Origin: Poa pratensis
Lineage: Eukaryota; Streptophyta; Magnoliopsida; Poales; Poaceae
DNA length: 64,000 nt
Assembly (NCBI GenBank): GCA_947311845.1
Contig: CAMZMU010000111.1
Location: 23,597,023 to 23,661,022 of the forward strand
Direction of reading: 5' to 3'
Positions 46,559 to 57,394 of this stretch are shown here, one piece after another. Under the pieces are notes generated by a model. That model was not told where the DNA came from. It did no database searches and was given only the letters and a program-made list of their open reading frames with translations. The number at the start of each line of letters is the position of its first letter. Positions within the stretch are counted from its first letter, which is position 1. The translations under genes and the position numbers were made by a program.

Positions 46559-49500
46559 TGTAACATCCCAAATTTTGGAACTAAGAAAAACTTAGTTTTA
46601 CAAGACCCAAAATTCAGAACCAACAAAAAACTTTTGAAATGTTTCACTGATGATTGTGTTTTCCTTCCCATTGCTATGCTGAACTTTGTGTGACCTGTTG
46701 TTTAAGTTGTTTGACTACTAAATATAAGACCCAACCAATATAAAAATATATTTAACTTTGGTGATCAAGTTATGACAAGGAAATATTCCATATATCTTTT
46801 CCATTCTTATTTTGGCCAACTCCATTTCAATGACACTTGGTTTATCAGCAACCAAAACTAATACCAGTAATTGAGAAAGTAAAAGTACTTCCAAAATTGT
46901 GTGTTTCCAAAATTATGGGGATCTATATGCTATCTCCTACCTATTTCTCAACCATGGTATTTTGCAGGTGTTTACAACTCCCTTTTTATAAACTCTTATT
47001 TTCACTCTATTTGGAAATAACACTAGTGGGAAAATATTACCCCACATATTTTTGTCTTGCTCAAAACCCGTTTCAAAAATACAAAGGTGGAGTTGAGATA
47101 GTTTCAAACATCATCTTGTCATAATTAAGTGTGATCATTTTTATAAGATAGTATTGTTAATTATGTAAATGGTGGTGTGATTAATCCTTGTGGTTTGAAT
47201 TGTGTGGACTTGGTTGTGGTGTTGATATTGTCGTGATTGTTTGCTTGTTGGACATATGGTTGTATTGATTGTTAATTCTTGGTTTATTGTTTGCTTTGGT
47301 GAATAATTACACCAATCTACTTGAGTGTTAAGTTGAAAACCCATGGATCACAAATGTGGAGTGTGACTTGAAAATAAAACAAGACCTTTATGTTTCCTCA
47401 CACCCTCAAATTAAAGTTCTTGATTAAAAGAAATGATCTTATTTAAATTTCCTCTCTACCTAATTCTCTAGTTTGTTATAACAATTATTTTATCTTATAA
47501 AATCCAGGAATGAGATGATAACCATCTCATTATCATATTACTCTCTCCTCAAAATATCTAATCTCCAATTACAAAGATATTTCCATTTGTCAAATTGGTT
47601 TTATCCAAAAATAATATATTCAAACCCTATGAACCAATGTGGTTCCAAACATTTTATTTTCAAAAGCCAATTTTTGTGGAGCTTCTACATGTGTATGGGA
47701 GGCTACCTGAATTTTCTCAAATTTTTATAAAATGTTTAAGTACCCCAAATAAATCCCTAAAGTGCTACTGATTTTCAAAAAGAAAATGAAACAGAGGAAT
47801 TTTAGGAAGGCCAGGGGGTTATTTGCAAAGTTGTCGTCTTCCCTGTAGCATCCCGTACCCGTCGCCGTGTCGCCGCGCCGCGCGTCGGTCGCCAGGCCCC
47901 CCCCCCCCCCCCCCCCCTCCTCTCCGCTGTCCTGCGAGGAGGATAAGGCCGCCTCGACGCCGCGCTGTCCCTCTCCCTCAGATCTTTTCCCCACTCGCTC
48001 TCCTCTCTCTCTCTCTCCTCTCTGTTTTCTCTTCCACCATGGCCGTGGCCGACCCGAGCGCGCCGTCGCGCATCGCCGTCGTCTGAGACCTCCCCGAGCC
48101 AATAGAAGACCGTCAGCAGCTCCGCCTTGTCGTCCTCTTCGTCCTCGTGCAAGGAATCGCCGCGGGGTCGCCCGCATCGTCGCCGCCGTCTTCGTCTTCT
48201 TCCTCTTCGGCCGCCGCGCTCCGAGCTCGAATCCGACGTCGTCACCGCACCTCTGCACCAGCGGTCGTTACCCACGCGTCGAGGGTGAGCAGGCGCACCT
48301 CCTGGACATGCTCGTCCTCCTTCTCCGCTCCTAGCTTGTCGCGTAGCCGTAGATTCCGCCGTGGCCCATAGCGTGCCGCCGCACGACCTCGTCGCCGGAG
48401 CTTTTGCCGGCGACCATTAGGTCCACAACGCCGCCACAAAGTAGCCCGTGCTCGTGCGTGTCGAGTGCGAGCATTATTTGGACTCCGTACGATAGAAAAC
48501 TTCGATCCCGTGCGAGTCGCCGCCGGTGGTCGCCGCGGCCGTGCGCGTCGTCGACGTGCACCGTCACACCTCATATTGGTACGCGCCCGTATTCTATCGT
48601 ACGCACGCATCCATCCCAGTGGCTAGCACACAGCACGCCGCGCGCGAGGTCTCCGGTTCGAATCCCGCGCGGCGCACATCCCTTTTCCTTTTATTTCCAC
48701 TCGCTGACAGCTGGGCCCCACCGGTCAGCGACCGTGGCGGCCAGCGCAGCCGCACTCAGTCCAGTCAGCGCCAGTGTGGCCGCAGGCCCACTGGCCAGTG
48801 GTCGTGTGTAGGCGTTGCCTCGGTGAAAAACGTTTTGCACGAATTACTGGATTTAATTAAAAGGAACAGATTCAAATTTAAACTTGTAAAATTCATATCT
48901 TTTGGAATACTGCTCCAAAAATTATAAATAATATACCAAAATGTTCAGAAAAATAAAAGCTGTCTTTTGGTGTAATTCACCTATTCAAATAAATTATTTT
49001 ATTTGATGTTTTATTAAAATAAGGAGAATGGCAGAAAAGAAAATGCTTTTGGAAAATCCATATCTTTAAAAATAATGATCCAAAAATTAAGTTTGACCTC
49101 TGAAAATGTTTAGCAAGTGATAACCTTCATATTCCACCTTGTTTCCAAACAGGGATAATTATTTTATAGTGATGTTTAAAATCAACTAACAAAAGGGCAT
49201 ATTTAAAAAGGATTTTATAAATTAATCTGTAATGATTTTTGGAGCAAATCTAATTTTGCTAGGTTCCTAGTGTTTCACTTTACCATACCCTAGTTTGGTG
49301 TGATGGTTCCACTTATAGAGGCTAATCGATGACCTAACTTTTGTCTGAAGTATTTCCCGTCCAAAAGGAGGTGCTTGTCGCTATTCTTTGCCCGAGATAG
49401 TTTTGTGATCGATGTACCTAGCTTGCGTATAGGTGATAGACTACTGACCAGTATAATGCCCTCGTAAGTGTAGCTCCTAGTTGTTGCCCGAACGATTTGT

Positions 49501-51287
49501 TCGAAGCTTACGGTTTGTTACTTGTCTGTATACCACCTGTGGTTTGGTTTGCTTAGTGATTGTTGTGTTATCCTCCTGTTTGCGACGCTAGATATAAACG
49601 CTACCGTAGTGGTCTTTGAAACGGAGTTATTGAGGAAGGGGAATTAGCTGAACCTGAAGATCAAGACCAAGTTCACTTTGCCAAGCAAGGCAAGCTATCC
49701 TCTGAGCTTGCATTTATATACATCTATTTTGGTTCACAGGTTTTACTTATAAAGAGCAAAAAAATGATTTATGTGGTGTTTGCCACTAAAGTTATGAATT
49801 TAAAAACCCTTTTGTTTTCAAAATATAAGTATATTATTTTGACACCCTATATGGAGACACTAGCTGGAATTTCTTTTTCAAACTATAGGATGGGAAAAAT
49901 ATTGTTTACTCAAAACTCCTTTGGAAATACTTGTGTGGGTATGGAATACCGAGATGTCGGTGTGGAAATGGAGAAATGGTGAATGGTGATGTTTATGAAA
50001 AATGCACATTGTGTCCTTGTACTTACGTCGACCAGCCGATAACCTGTGCGACCACATTTACCCCCATATGGGAACGGGGCTTAGTCATATAATTTGCTCT
50101 TATTAGTATGGGATGCCTCATCGACGGAGATGACTCCGTTATGCATGAGGCGATGGTCTGAGGACCTACCCTGACCTGGGTCCTCGCTCAAACTCTAAGG
50201 AAAGATAAGGAGGAGGATAGAAGGATGTCCCCTATACACCGCCAGACAAAACATATGAGTCCTCACACTTAGGGTTCCCGACGGGAAACTGGACTGGGTG
50301 TTGATGGAAAGTGTCATATGGGAAGGGTCCTATACTAGCATGAGCAAAGGAGAGGCTATGGTCGGTGGCTCAACTTCGCATACACCTGGTATGGCGGGAC
50401 GTGGCTGACACGATGAGTTACCGGATGGGTGTGGGCAAAAAGCGTGCTACCTCTGCAGAGGGTAATAAAACTATTCGAATAGCCGAGTCCTCGGATATGG
50501 ACAGTTGGGAGGCTGTCCTCTGACCATGTGCAAGTTTTGAAAAGATTTGAGATTTAAAAAGGAAAATGAATTGGAGGATGTTTTATGCAACTATGCCAAC
50601 GGGCCGGCATGAGGTTGTTGGGATTGAATGACCGTGAATGGCTATGGCCGGAAAAGGAGGAATTTTGGGAAAATAAAACCTGGTGATGATTTTTGGAGAA
50701 AAAGTTTATAAAGGAGACTTCTTACCTTTTTCAACAAAGATGTATTTACGGGGAAAAGTTTTAAAAGAGACTTCTTACAAAAACAGATTTATGGGAAAAG
50801 TTTTAAAAGCCTTCTTTTTCTTTTTCAAAACAAAAGTCTATCCTTCTCTTTTTCGGCAAGGATATAGAGTTTTCAAAGCAAACAAAATTTTATTTAAACA
50901 ATAAAAGGGTAGTGCATGCTCATTTCGGGGGTAGTTTGCGAGTACATTCAAATGTACTCATATTGGTTTCGTCCCTGGCTATTGTCTTAGCCAGATTCTA
51001 AAGATGAGCCGTTCGAAGAAGAAGTGGTTAATGACGTCAATGCGAACTAGGGCGCTTCCCAGTCAGCTGCATGTAGGGTTGGCAAATGGCTTAGGCTCCA
51101 CGTTGATTTGGTGAATTCCGCTGCGAGTACCTGATGAAGTTATGGCTTCAATCAAGTAAGTAAATTCATTCGGTATTTATGAGTGTTCTGTGATGCCAAT
51201 TCGAGTTATGTGCAACAACAGACTGATCATGGGATTGTTGCAGGAAACATAACGAGTATCTCGGATAGTTAATCCGGGGTCCCCACA
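46559..51287 (+). repeat. 3' LTR of element D
   Basis: 4,729 bp, uninterrupted. It contains a 21-base C run (47897-47917) and the tRNA-like pair at 48614-48665. It differs from the 5' LTR by scattered substitutions and small indels. Confidence 0.88.
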
Positions 51288-51292
51288 TTTTT

Positions 51293-51617
51293 CCACAACT
51301 AATAGGATCTCCACATATTATCATGACCGTTGATTATCCATCCAACGAACCATATTATTTCTACTATTTTATGTGTTAAAAAACAAAAAATATGTTAACG
51401 CGTGGTTTTAATTTTTTTCAATGCATGCAAAGAAAATTCATGTTAGTACATGAATCTAAAATTCATGTTACATAAATCTATCAATTATTGATAATGCGTT
51501 GACATTTGAAAATTCGTTGATGAATTTGTTGCACGAATCTCGATGAAATGAAGGGTGTGGATAGTTGGTGGATATCATGTTAGTTGTGGTGTTGCATTTT
51601 TGGAGCTTGCAACCAAC
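51293..51617 (+). other. Upstream region of HLH copy 3, right of element D
   Basis: AT-rich leader sequence directly continuing from 20125 when D and one TTTTT are removed. No TATA box stands out. Confidence 0.5.
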
Positions 51618-51937
51618 ATGCAAGACGCAAAGCAATTCAAGCAGGCGCTGCTCGATAGCCTGCTCGTAGGACTCCGGAAGCCTGTCGTCACGCGGACGCA
51701 ACGCGATGGAGCCGGACCCTGCAGGCGGCGCTGGAGCTCGCGTACCGGCGGTAAATCACTCGGCGGCGTGCCAAGTCCGCGTCGGTTTCGGCGACAAGCA
51801 AGAGGATTTTGAGGAGGCGCCGCCAGCCGAGGAAGATCGGCATGGTGAAGGAGGCGCCGTATACTTCAGCCGACGTCCTCGCGAGGGCCATGCTGAGGAA
51901 GCGAACGAAGGTGTTGAGAGGGATCGTGCCGGGAGCG
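51618..51937 (+). pseudogene. IBH1-like HLH gene copy 3, 5' part
   Basis: An ATG at 51618 opens MQDAKQFKQALLDSLLVGLRK, matching the first 21 residues of copy 2 closely. Soon after, a deletion of about 90 bases relative to copy 2 and frame changes break the reading frame, though GATGGAGCCGGACCCTGCAG, GTCCGCGTCGG and CTCGCGAGGGCCATGCTGAG still align. It ends in the middle of the HLH at GAGCG (51933-51937), where insertion E begins. The remaining 3' part is at 57833-57960. It is therefore disrupted both by internal decay and by insertion. Confidence 0.85.
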
Positions 51938-52351
51938 TGTTGGAACTAATCTTGTTAGGTTGAAGTTCATCATGTTTATTTCTGGTTCATGCATTTAGTT
52001 AGGGTCATGAAACTTGAGGTTGCGTGATAGTTGCAGCATGCATGCTCGTGTGGAGCTGCATGTACCGAGTCAAGTGGTAGACGTAGAGGAAGAAGCAAGC
52101 TGATCTCCAACCCATATGGCGCACAGCGGATATCGCAGCCTTCCGTTCGATGGTTGGGGATTCGCGCGTGGGGCCACCCCACCAGCTCGTTGACCGCATT
52201 CTCCGGCAAATACGCGAAGCCTTTCCCTCGTGCGTACATGAGACGGTCTGACAAATACGGCGAGGTGACTCCTGCCACCGTCCTCTCCAACCCTTGCCGA
52301 GACGCCATGGCCCATGTGCTGGCTGCCCGCTCCCAGTCCCATTTGATTTGA
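51938..52351 (+). other. Left end of E with 24-bp inverted repeat
   Basis: LTR-like start followed by CATATGGCGCACAGCGGATA... at 52113-52136, whose exact inverse is at 57548-57571. From about 52137 the sequence is GC-richer and leads into the captured gene. Confidence 0.5.
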
Positions 52352-52994
52352 ATCCTCTGCTGGTCCTTCTCCTTCCCCGAGCCTCTGCCGCCGCCGCCGC
52401 CTGAGCGTGAGCAGCAGACGGAGGAGGTGCCGGCGGAGAGCACGAGGGAGCTGCAGCGCACTCCGTCCGGGCTGCGGCACCGCCGCACGCGGAGCGACGA
52501 GGCGAAGACCGCCACCTTCGACGCTCTGGAGCCGCTCAAGATCCCACACAGCCAGGCCGGGCTGGCCGCTGCCGCTAACTGCCCGGCGGCGGCCAGGAGG
52601 GAGGAGGCGGAAGGCGCGCGGGCGGAGCCTGTCGGAGCTGGAGTTCGAGGAGGTGAAGGGACTGCAGGACCTCGGCTTCACCTTCTCCGAGGCCGAGGTC
52701 GACGCCCAGCTCGCGTCCATCGTGACGGGGCTCCGGCGTCTGTAAGCGGCGGAGGAAGAGGCCAAGAATGCTAAGGCGGCGGCGGCGGCGGCTTGCGCCG
52801 AGGAGGAAGCTTGTAGAAGTAAGGCGGCCTCGGCCTCAGCGCCCAGGAGAAGGCCGTATCTGTCTGAGGCGTGGGATGACGAGGAGGCGGAGGTGAGGAG
52901 GATGCTGAGCACCTTCAGCCTTCAGGATCCCGGCGCCGACCTCAAGGAGCACCTCCGGCTCTGGGCGCACAACGTGGCCTCTGCCGTCCGGTGA
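52352..52994 (+). pseudogene. DUF1685-family gene copy, broken
   Basis: The first frame reads PPPPEREQQTEE and then RHRRTRSDEAKTATFDALEP. Near 52590 it shifts frame to GRRRKARGRSLSELEFEEVKGLQDLGF, the signature of the plant DUF1685 family. An in-frame TAA (52743-52745) follows TGLRRL, but coding similarity continues to RRPYLSEAWDDEEAE and LKEHLRLWAHNVASAVR, the usual C-terminus, ending at TGA 52992-52994. So it has one frameshift and one internal stop. No start ATG is seen. The family's function is unknown. No intron is evident within the copy; it may be a captured or retroposed host gene. Confidence 0.7.
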
Positions 52995-53414
52995 TTCTAC
53001 TTCTGACCAAGAAACACCACTTCTCTTTTGCTGTCCGGTGGCAAAGATCAACTGTAAATATTCTTCATTTTGCCATGGATGTACATGTAGAGTACGTTTC
53101 TTCGAGCTACAGAGTTCTTTAGTTTTGACAATGTAAAAAACGTTATTACGAATTCTGGATTTGGGAACAGGAAGGAATATAAACATTTTGCAAGCAACAA
53201 AAAGAAATTGTGAAAGGAGGCGAAGAAAAAAGTTGATGTGAGCGACAGTCTGATCTGATCAATGGTTTTCGTGTAGATGCCAAGAAAGCATTTTCCGTTG
53301 CTTTGAAGCTAAGAATTGCATAATTACGGTGAACTTTCACCGTGCTGTGATGATGTAATTGTGGCGAACAATCTAGAGTTGGATGCTGATGATTTGTCGA
53401 AATCTAGTAACTAG
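52995..53414 (+). other. Unassigned spacer in E
   Basis: Perhaps the 3' untranslated part of the DUF1685 copy at first (to about 53100). Beyond that nothing recognisable. Confidence 0.4.
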
Positions 53415-55312
53415 GGATATCTTCATTGCTTATCACCGGATAGTCATGATATCGATTCTAGATATTTTCAATAATTTTTGGTTAGCCATCGCCGGTTATC
53501 CATGTTACCACTTGTCGATGTCTTCTCCGCTTTTCTGTGAACCTATAGATAACTCCATTGCTTATCACTGGATAGCCATGATATCGATTCTAGATATTTT
53601 CAATAATTTTTGGTTAGACATCGCCGGTTATCCATGTTACCACCTGTCGATGTCTTCTCCGTTTATCTGTGAACCTATGGATATCTTCATTGCTTATCAC
53701 CGGATAGCCATGATATCGATTTTAGATATCTTCAATAATTTTCGGTTAGCTATCACCGGTTATATATCCATGTTACCACTTGTCGATATCTTCGTTGCTT
53801 ACCGGTGAACCTATGGATATCTTCATTACTTATGACCGGATAGCCATGATATTGATTCTAGATATCTTTAATAATTTTTGGTTAGCCATCAACGGTTATC
53901 CATGTTACCACTTGTCGATGTCTTCGTCGCTTATCGGTGAACCTATGGATATCTTCATTGCTTATCACCGGATAGCCATGATATCGATTATAAATATCTT
54001 CAATAATTTTCGGTTAGCCATCGCCGGTTATCCATGTTACCACTTGTCGATGCCTTCTCCGCTTATCTGGGAACCTATGGATATCTTCATTGCTTATCAC
54101 CGGATAACCATGATATCGATTCTAGATATCTTCAATAATTTTCGGTTAGCCATCACCGGTTATATATCCATGTTACCACTTGTCGATGTCTTCGTCGCTT
54201 ACCGGTGAACCTATGGATATCTTCATTTCTTATGACCGGATAGCCATAATATCGATTCAAGATATCTACAATAATTTTTGGTTAGCCATCGCCGGTTATC
54301 CATGTTACCACTTGTCGATGCCTTCTCCGCTTATCTGTGAACCTATAGATAACTACATTGCTTATTACTGGATAGCCATGATATCGATTCTAGATATTTT
54401 CAATAATTTTCGGTTAGACATCGCCGGTTATCCATGTTACCACTTGTCGATGTCTTCTCCGCTTATCTGTGAACCTATGGATATCTTCATTGCTTATCAC
54501 CGGATAGCCATGATATCGATTTTAGATATCTTCAATAATTTTCGGTTAGCCATCACCGGTTATATATCCATGTTACCACTTGTCGATGTCTTCGTCGCTT
54601 ACCAGTGAACCTATGGATATGTTCATTGCTTATGACCGGATAGCCATGATATTGATTCTAGATATCTTTAATAATTTTTGGTTAGCCATCAACGGTTATC
54701 CATGTTACCACTTGTTGATGTCTTCGTCGCTTATCGGTGAACCTATGGATATCTTCATTGCTTATCACCGGATAGCCATGATATCGATTATAAATATCTT
54801 CAATAATTTTCGGTTAGCCATCGCCGGTTATCCATGTTACCACTTGTCGATGCCTTCTCCGCTTATCTGTGAACCTATGGATATCTTCATTGCTTATCAC
54901 CGGATAACCATGATATCGATTCTAGATATCTTCAATAATTTTCGGTTAGCCATCATCGGTTATATATCCATGTTACCACTTGTCGATGTCTTCGTCGCTT
55001 ACCGGTGAACCTATGGATATCTTCATTTCTTATGACCGGATAGCCATGATATCGATTCAAGATATCTTCAATAATTTTTGGTTAGCCATCGCCGGTTATA
55101 TATCCATGTTACCACTTGTCGATGTCTTCGTCGCTTACCGGTGAACCTATGGATATCTTCATTTCTTATGACCGGATAGCCATGATATCGATTCAAGATA
55201 TCTTCAATAATTTTTGGTTAGCCATCGCCGGTTATCCATGTTACCACTTGTCGATGCCTTCTCCGCTTATCTGTGAACCTATGGATATCTTCATTGCTTA
55301 TCACCGGATAAC
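53415..55312. repeat. Tandem repeat: 132/132/136-bp monomers in 400- and 800-bp higher-order units
   Basis: The word GGATATCTTCATTGCTTATC recurs from 53415 to 55283, a distance of 1,868 bp, or 14 monomers. Monomers are 132 bp except every third, which has TATA added (GGTTATATATCCATG) and is 136 bp, giving 400-bp trimers. Alternate trimers are more alike (53780 with 54580; 53383 with 54180), giving an 800-bp unit. Because 132 divides by three, each trimer shows a run of about 142 open codons ended by the +4 monomer; these are not genes. Confidence 0.85.
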
Positions 55313-55979
55313 CGGAAAATGGAGGAAACAAATTTTGAGAGTTTTGGCAGCCGGCGCAACAAAAACAATATGGAGGGAGGGAAGATACTGGCACCCGGCT
55401 CGTGTCTATAACATTTTGGCAGATTCATTTGCAACAAAATGCACCAAATTTTTAACAAAAATAAAAAATAATTACAACAAAAAATCCACGTGTTTACATC
55501 ATTTTAAAAAGGACGTATGTAACATAAAGCTAACCGGGAGAAACACAAACTTGGAGTGAAACGAGCAGAACATCTTTGCAATATCTCGCGTGTATTTTCC
55601 CTATGCATAATACACATAGCTACAATTGGGGAGCAACCAGGTAAGAACAATAGAAAAAAAAACTCACAAGCATGTCCCATGAATTGTATGAACTACGTTC
55701 AAATCTCTTGTTTATACTAGTTTTTTTTTTTTTTGCTAGGTCTCCCCTCCGTGACAACAATTTCAAAATAAAACAGTAGGGCATGGAAAACAATAAGAAG
55801 GAACCAAGATGAAATGTTTGAAATCTGGAAATAAAACTCAAATAATGTTACAAGGTGAAAATTATCAACAACAGGTATCCGATGCTGTGCATACAAAAAC
55901 GATAAGCAATAATCAAGATATTTTTGCAAAATCATGTTCGTTCTGTATGTACTAATAACCAAACTGAGAAGGATAAAGC
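55313..55979. other. AT-rich unassigned sequence in E
   Basis: A stretch near 55424-55510 (GATTCATTTGCAACAAAAT, then ATCCACGTGTTTACA) resembles 59784-59880 further right, so both may come from one unnamed transposon. T tract at 55721-55734. Confidence 0.4.
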
Positions 55980-56888
55980 CTGATGTCCAGCGCAACAATT
56001 GCGCTCACCATGTTCGGAAAAGTCTACTCGCGGATGCAGTTCATGACCAGCGTTGGGTCAAGGATTTGCGGGGACGCGTCTCGCCGGACCTGCTGCCGGA
56101 GTTTGTCAGCCTTTGGGCGGCTGCGGTGGGCCTGAACCTCTTGGTTGCGACGCCCGACACTTTCTCCTGGCGTCTCACGGAGAACGGCAGCTACTCGTCG
56201 GCGTCCGCTTACCGACTGCAGTTCTTGGGCTCTACCACGTCCCCCCTCTCGACTTCGATCTGGCAGGCTTGGGCTCCTGCCAAGTGTCGGCTCCTGGCGT
56301 GGCTGATTGTGCAGAACAGGGTGCTCACGGCTGATCGTCTCATGGCTAGGCGATGGCCTAACTCTTACTTCTGTCCACTGTGTCGACGGAACTTAGAGAC
56401 TGCCGAGCACCTGCTAGTGGAGTGCCCATGGTCGCGCTCGCTTTGGTGCAGAGTGGCGGCAAAGCTTGGCTTTGGCTCGTTAAACCCCTCCTCTTGGCAG
56501 CCGAGCCCGTTGCCATCGTTGACGTTCTGGCTTGCCTCGCTTGCTGCCGGATCAGGTGACAACCTCAAGGCGTGCAAGTCCATCGCGCTGCTGGTCATAT
56601 GGGCCATCTGGAGAGAAAGGAACGCGTGAATCTTCCGCGAGACTGATCGCCCAGCCGTGGCCGTGGCTGATGAGGTGTTCGACGAGATTGCGAGTTGGGC
56701 TTTGGCGGGTTGCCGCCATCTTAGATGCCGCGAGTAGTTCGCATGCGGTTGTGCCGGGTGGGCGCTGTCCCTTCCTTGCTTTGTTTCTTTGTTCCCCCCT
56801 TCAGTTCTGTATTTTAAATTCCTTGTAACTTTTTCCTCTATCAATGAAAACGCAGCTCTCCTGCGGCTTTCGCAAAAAAAAAAAAAAA
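55980..56888 (+). mobile_element. 5'-truncated LINE 3' end with poly(A)
   Basis: Encodes the C-terminal part of a LINE ORF2 and ends with CCTGCGGCTTTCGC and 15 As (56874-56888). The protein remnant (annotated separately) stops early. I did not find a target duplication, so the 5' boundary is approximate. Confidence 0.75.
55985..56737 (+). pseudogene. LINE ORF2 C-terminus, zf-RVT domain
   Basis: Open frame with RWVKDLRGRVSPDLLPEFVSLW, FSWRLTENGSYSSASAYRL and IWQAWAPAKCRLLAWLIVQN. The zinc-binding zf-RVT motif follows: CPLCRRNLETAEHLLVECPW. It ends with LLVIWAIWRERNA. A TGA at 56627-56629 stops it where the family usually has Arg, since the frame continues IFRETDRPAV... to a TAG at 56735-56737. 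The reverse transcriptase core itself is absent because of 5' truncation. Confidence 0.75.
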
Positions 56889-57029
56889 GTCCTCCATCTC
56901 CACACTGCGAATCAGTCCATGGAATCTAAAATAATATATCTAGTACCATGCGTGGTAGCAAGTGGATGCAAACCGTCAGAGAGAGACAGAGCAAGGTACG
57001 ATGGAGAGGACAGCTAAAGCCTAAAGGTC

Positions 57030-57394
57030 TTTTTTACAAATATGGCCCTCTGCTCAGTGCAATTGGCAAAAATAGCCCCCTCTGAGTGTGATTGTCAAAA
57101 ATGGCCTGGCGGGAAGCTATCTAAACGACACGTGGCACTTCGTGCCATGTGGGGTGGCGGGAAGTACCCTGTGGCGACACGTGGCACTTCCCGCCATGTG
57201 GGGTGGCGGGAAGTACCATGCCACGTCGACAGCCAGTGCCACGTGTCGCCACAGGGTACTTCCCGCCACCCCACATGGCACGAAGTGCCACGTGTCGCTT
57301 AGATAGCTTCCCGCCAGGCCATTTTTGACAATCACACTCAGAGGGGGCTATTTTTGCCAATTGCACTGGGCAGAGGGCCATATTTGTAAAAAAA
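57030..57394. repeat. Long-stem hairpin element with paired G-boxes
   Basis: Left arm 57030-57191 and right arm 57235-57394 are near-perfect inverses, with a ~43-bp loop. The ends read TTTTTACAAATATGGCCCTC and its inverse. Each arm holds ACACGTGGC or its inverse twice, so there are four CACGTG palindromes. The reading frames on both strands give nearly the same protein, a result of symmetry. Likely a foldback MITE; the transcript would form a ~160-bp double-stranded stem. Confidence 0.8.

Larger units (their letters stand above)
20126..51287 (+). mobile_element. Long-LTR gypsy-type element D, non-autonomous, host of B and C
   Basis: Bounded by TTTTT at 20121-20125 and 51288-51292. It begins TGTAACATCCCAAATTTTGG and ends GGGGTCCCCACA. 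The 5' LTR (20126-23778 plus 42060-43133, 4,727 bp net) is followed by the primer-binding site TGGTATCAGAGCC (43138-43150, initiator tRNA-Met). The internal region is only 3.4 kb; a polypurine tract AAGGGGGGAAGAGC (46545-46558) precedes the 3' LTR (46559-51287, 4,729 bp). No gag or pol is recognisable. The LTR start and GAGGACGAG-type 3' end resemble Tekay/Del chromoviruses; this is a resemblance, not proof. Confidence 0.85.

Noticed and set aside
53415..55312. Possible CRISPR array
   Set aside because: Units are contiguous 132-136-bp monomers without unique spacers, in a plant genome with no cas genes.
53383..55559. Series of ~142-codon proteins with repeated DIFIAYHRIAMISILDIFNN
   Set aside because: Translation of the 132-bp tandem repeat. 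The frame breaks at every +4 monomer and there is no promoter or other gene feature.
57042..57381. Two 86-codon proteins on opposite strands
   Set aside because: Nearly identical because the hairpin is symmetrical; not genes.
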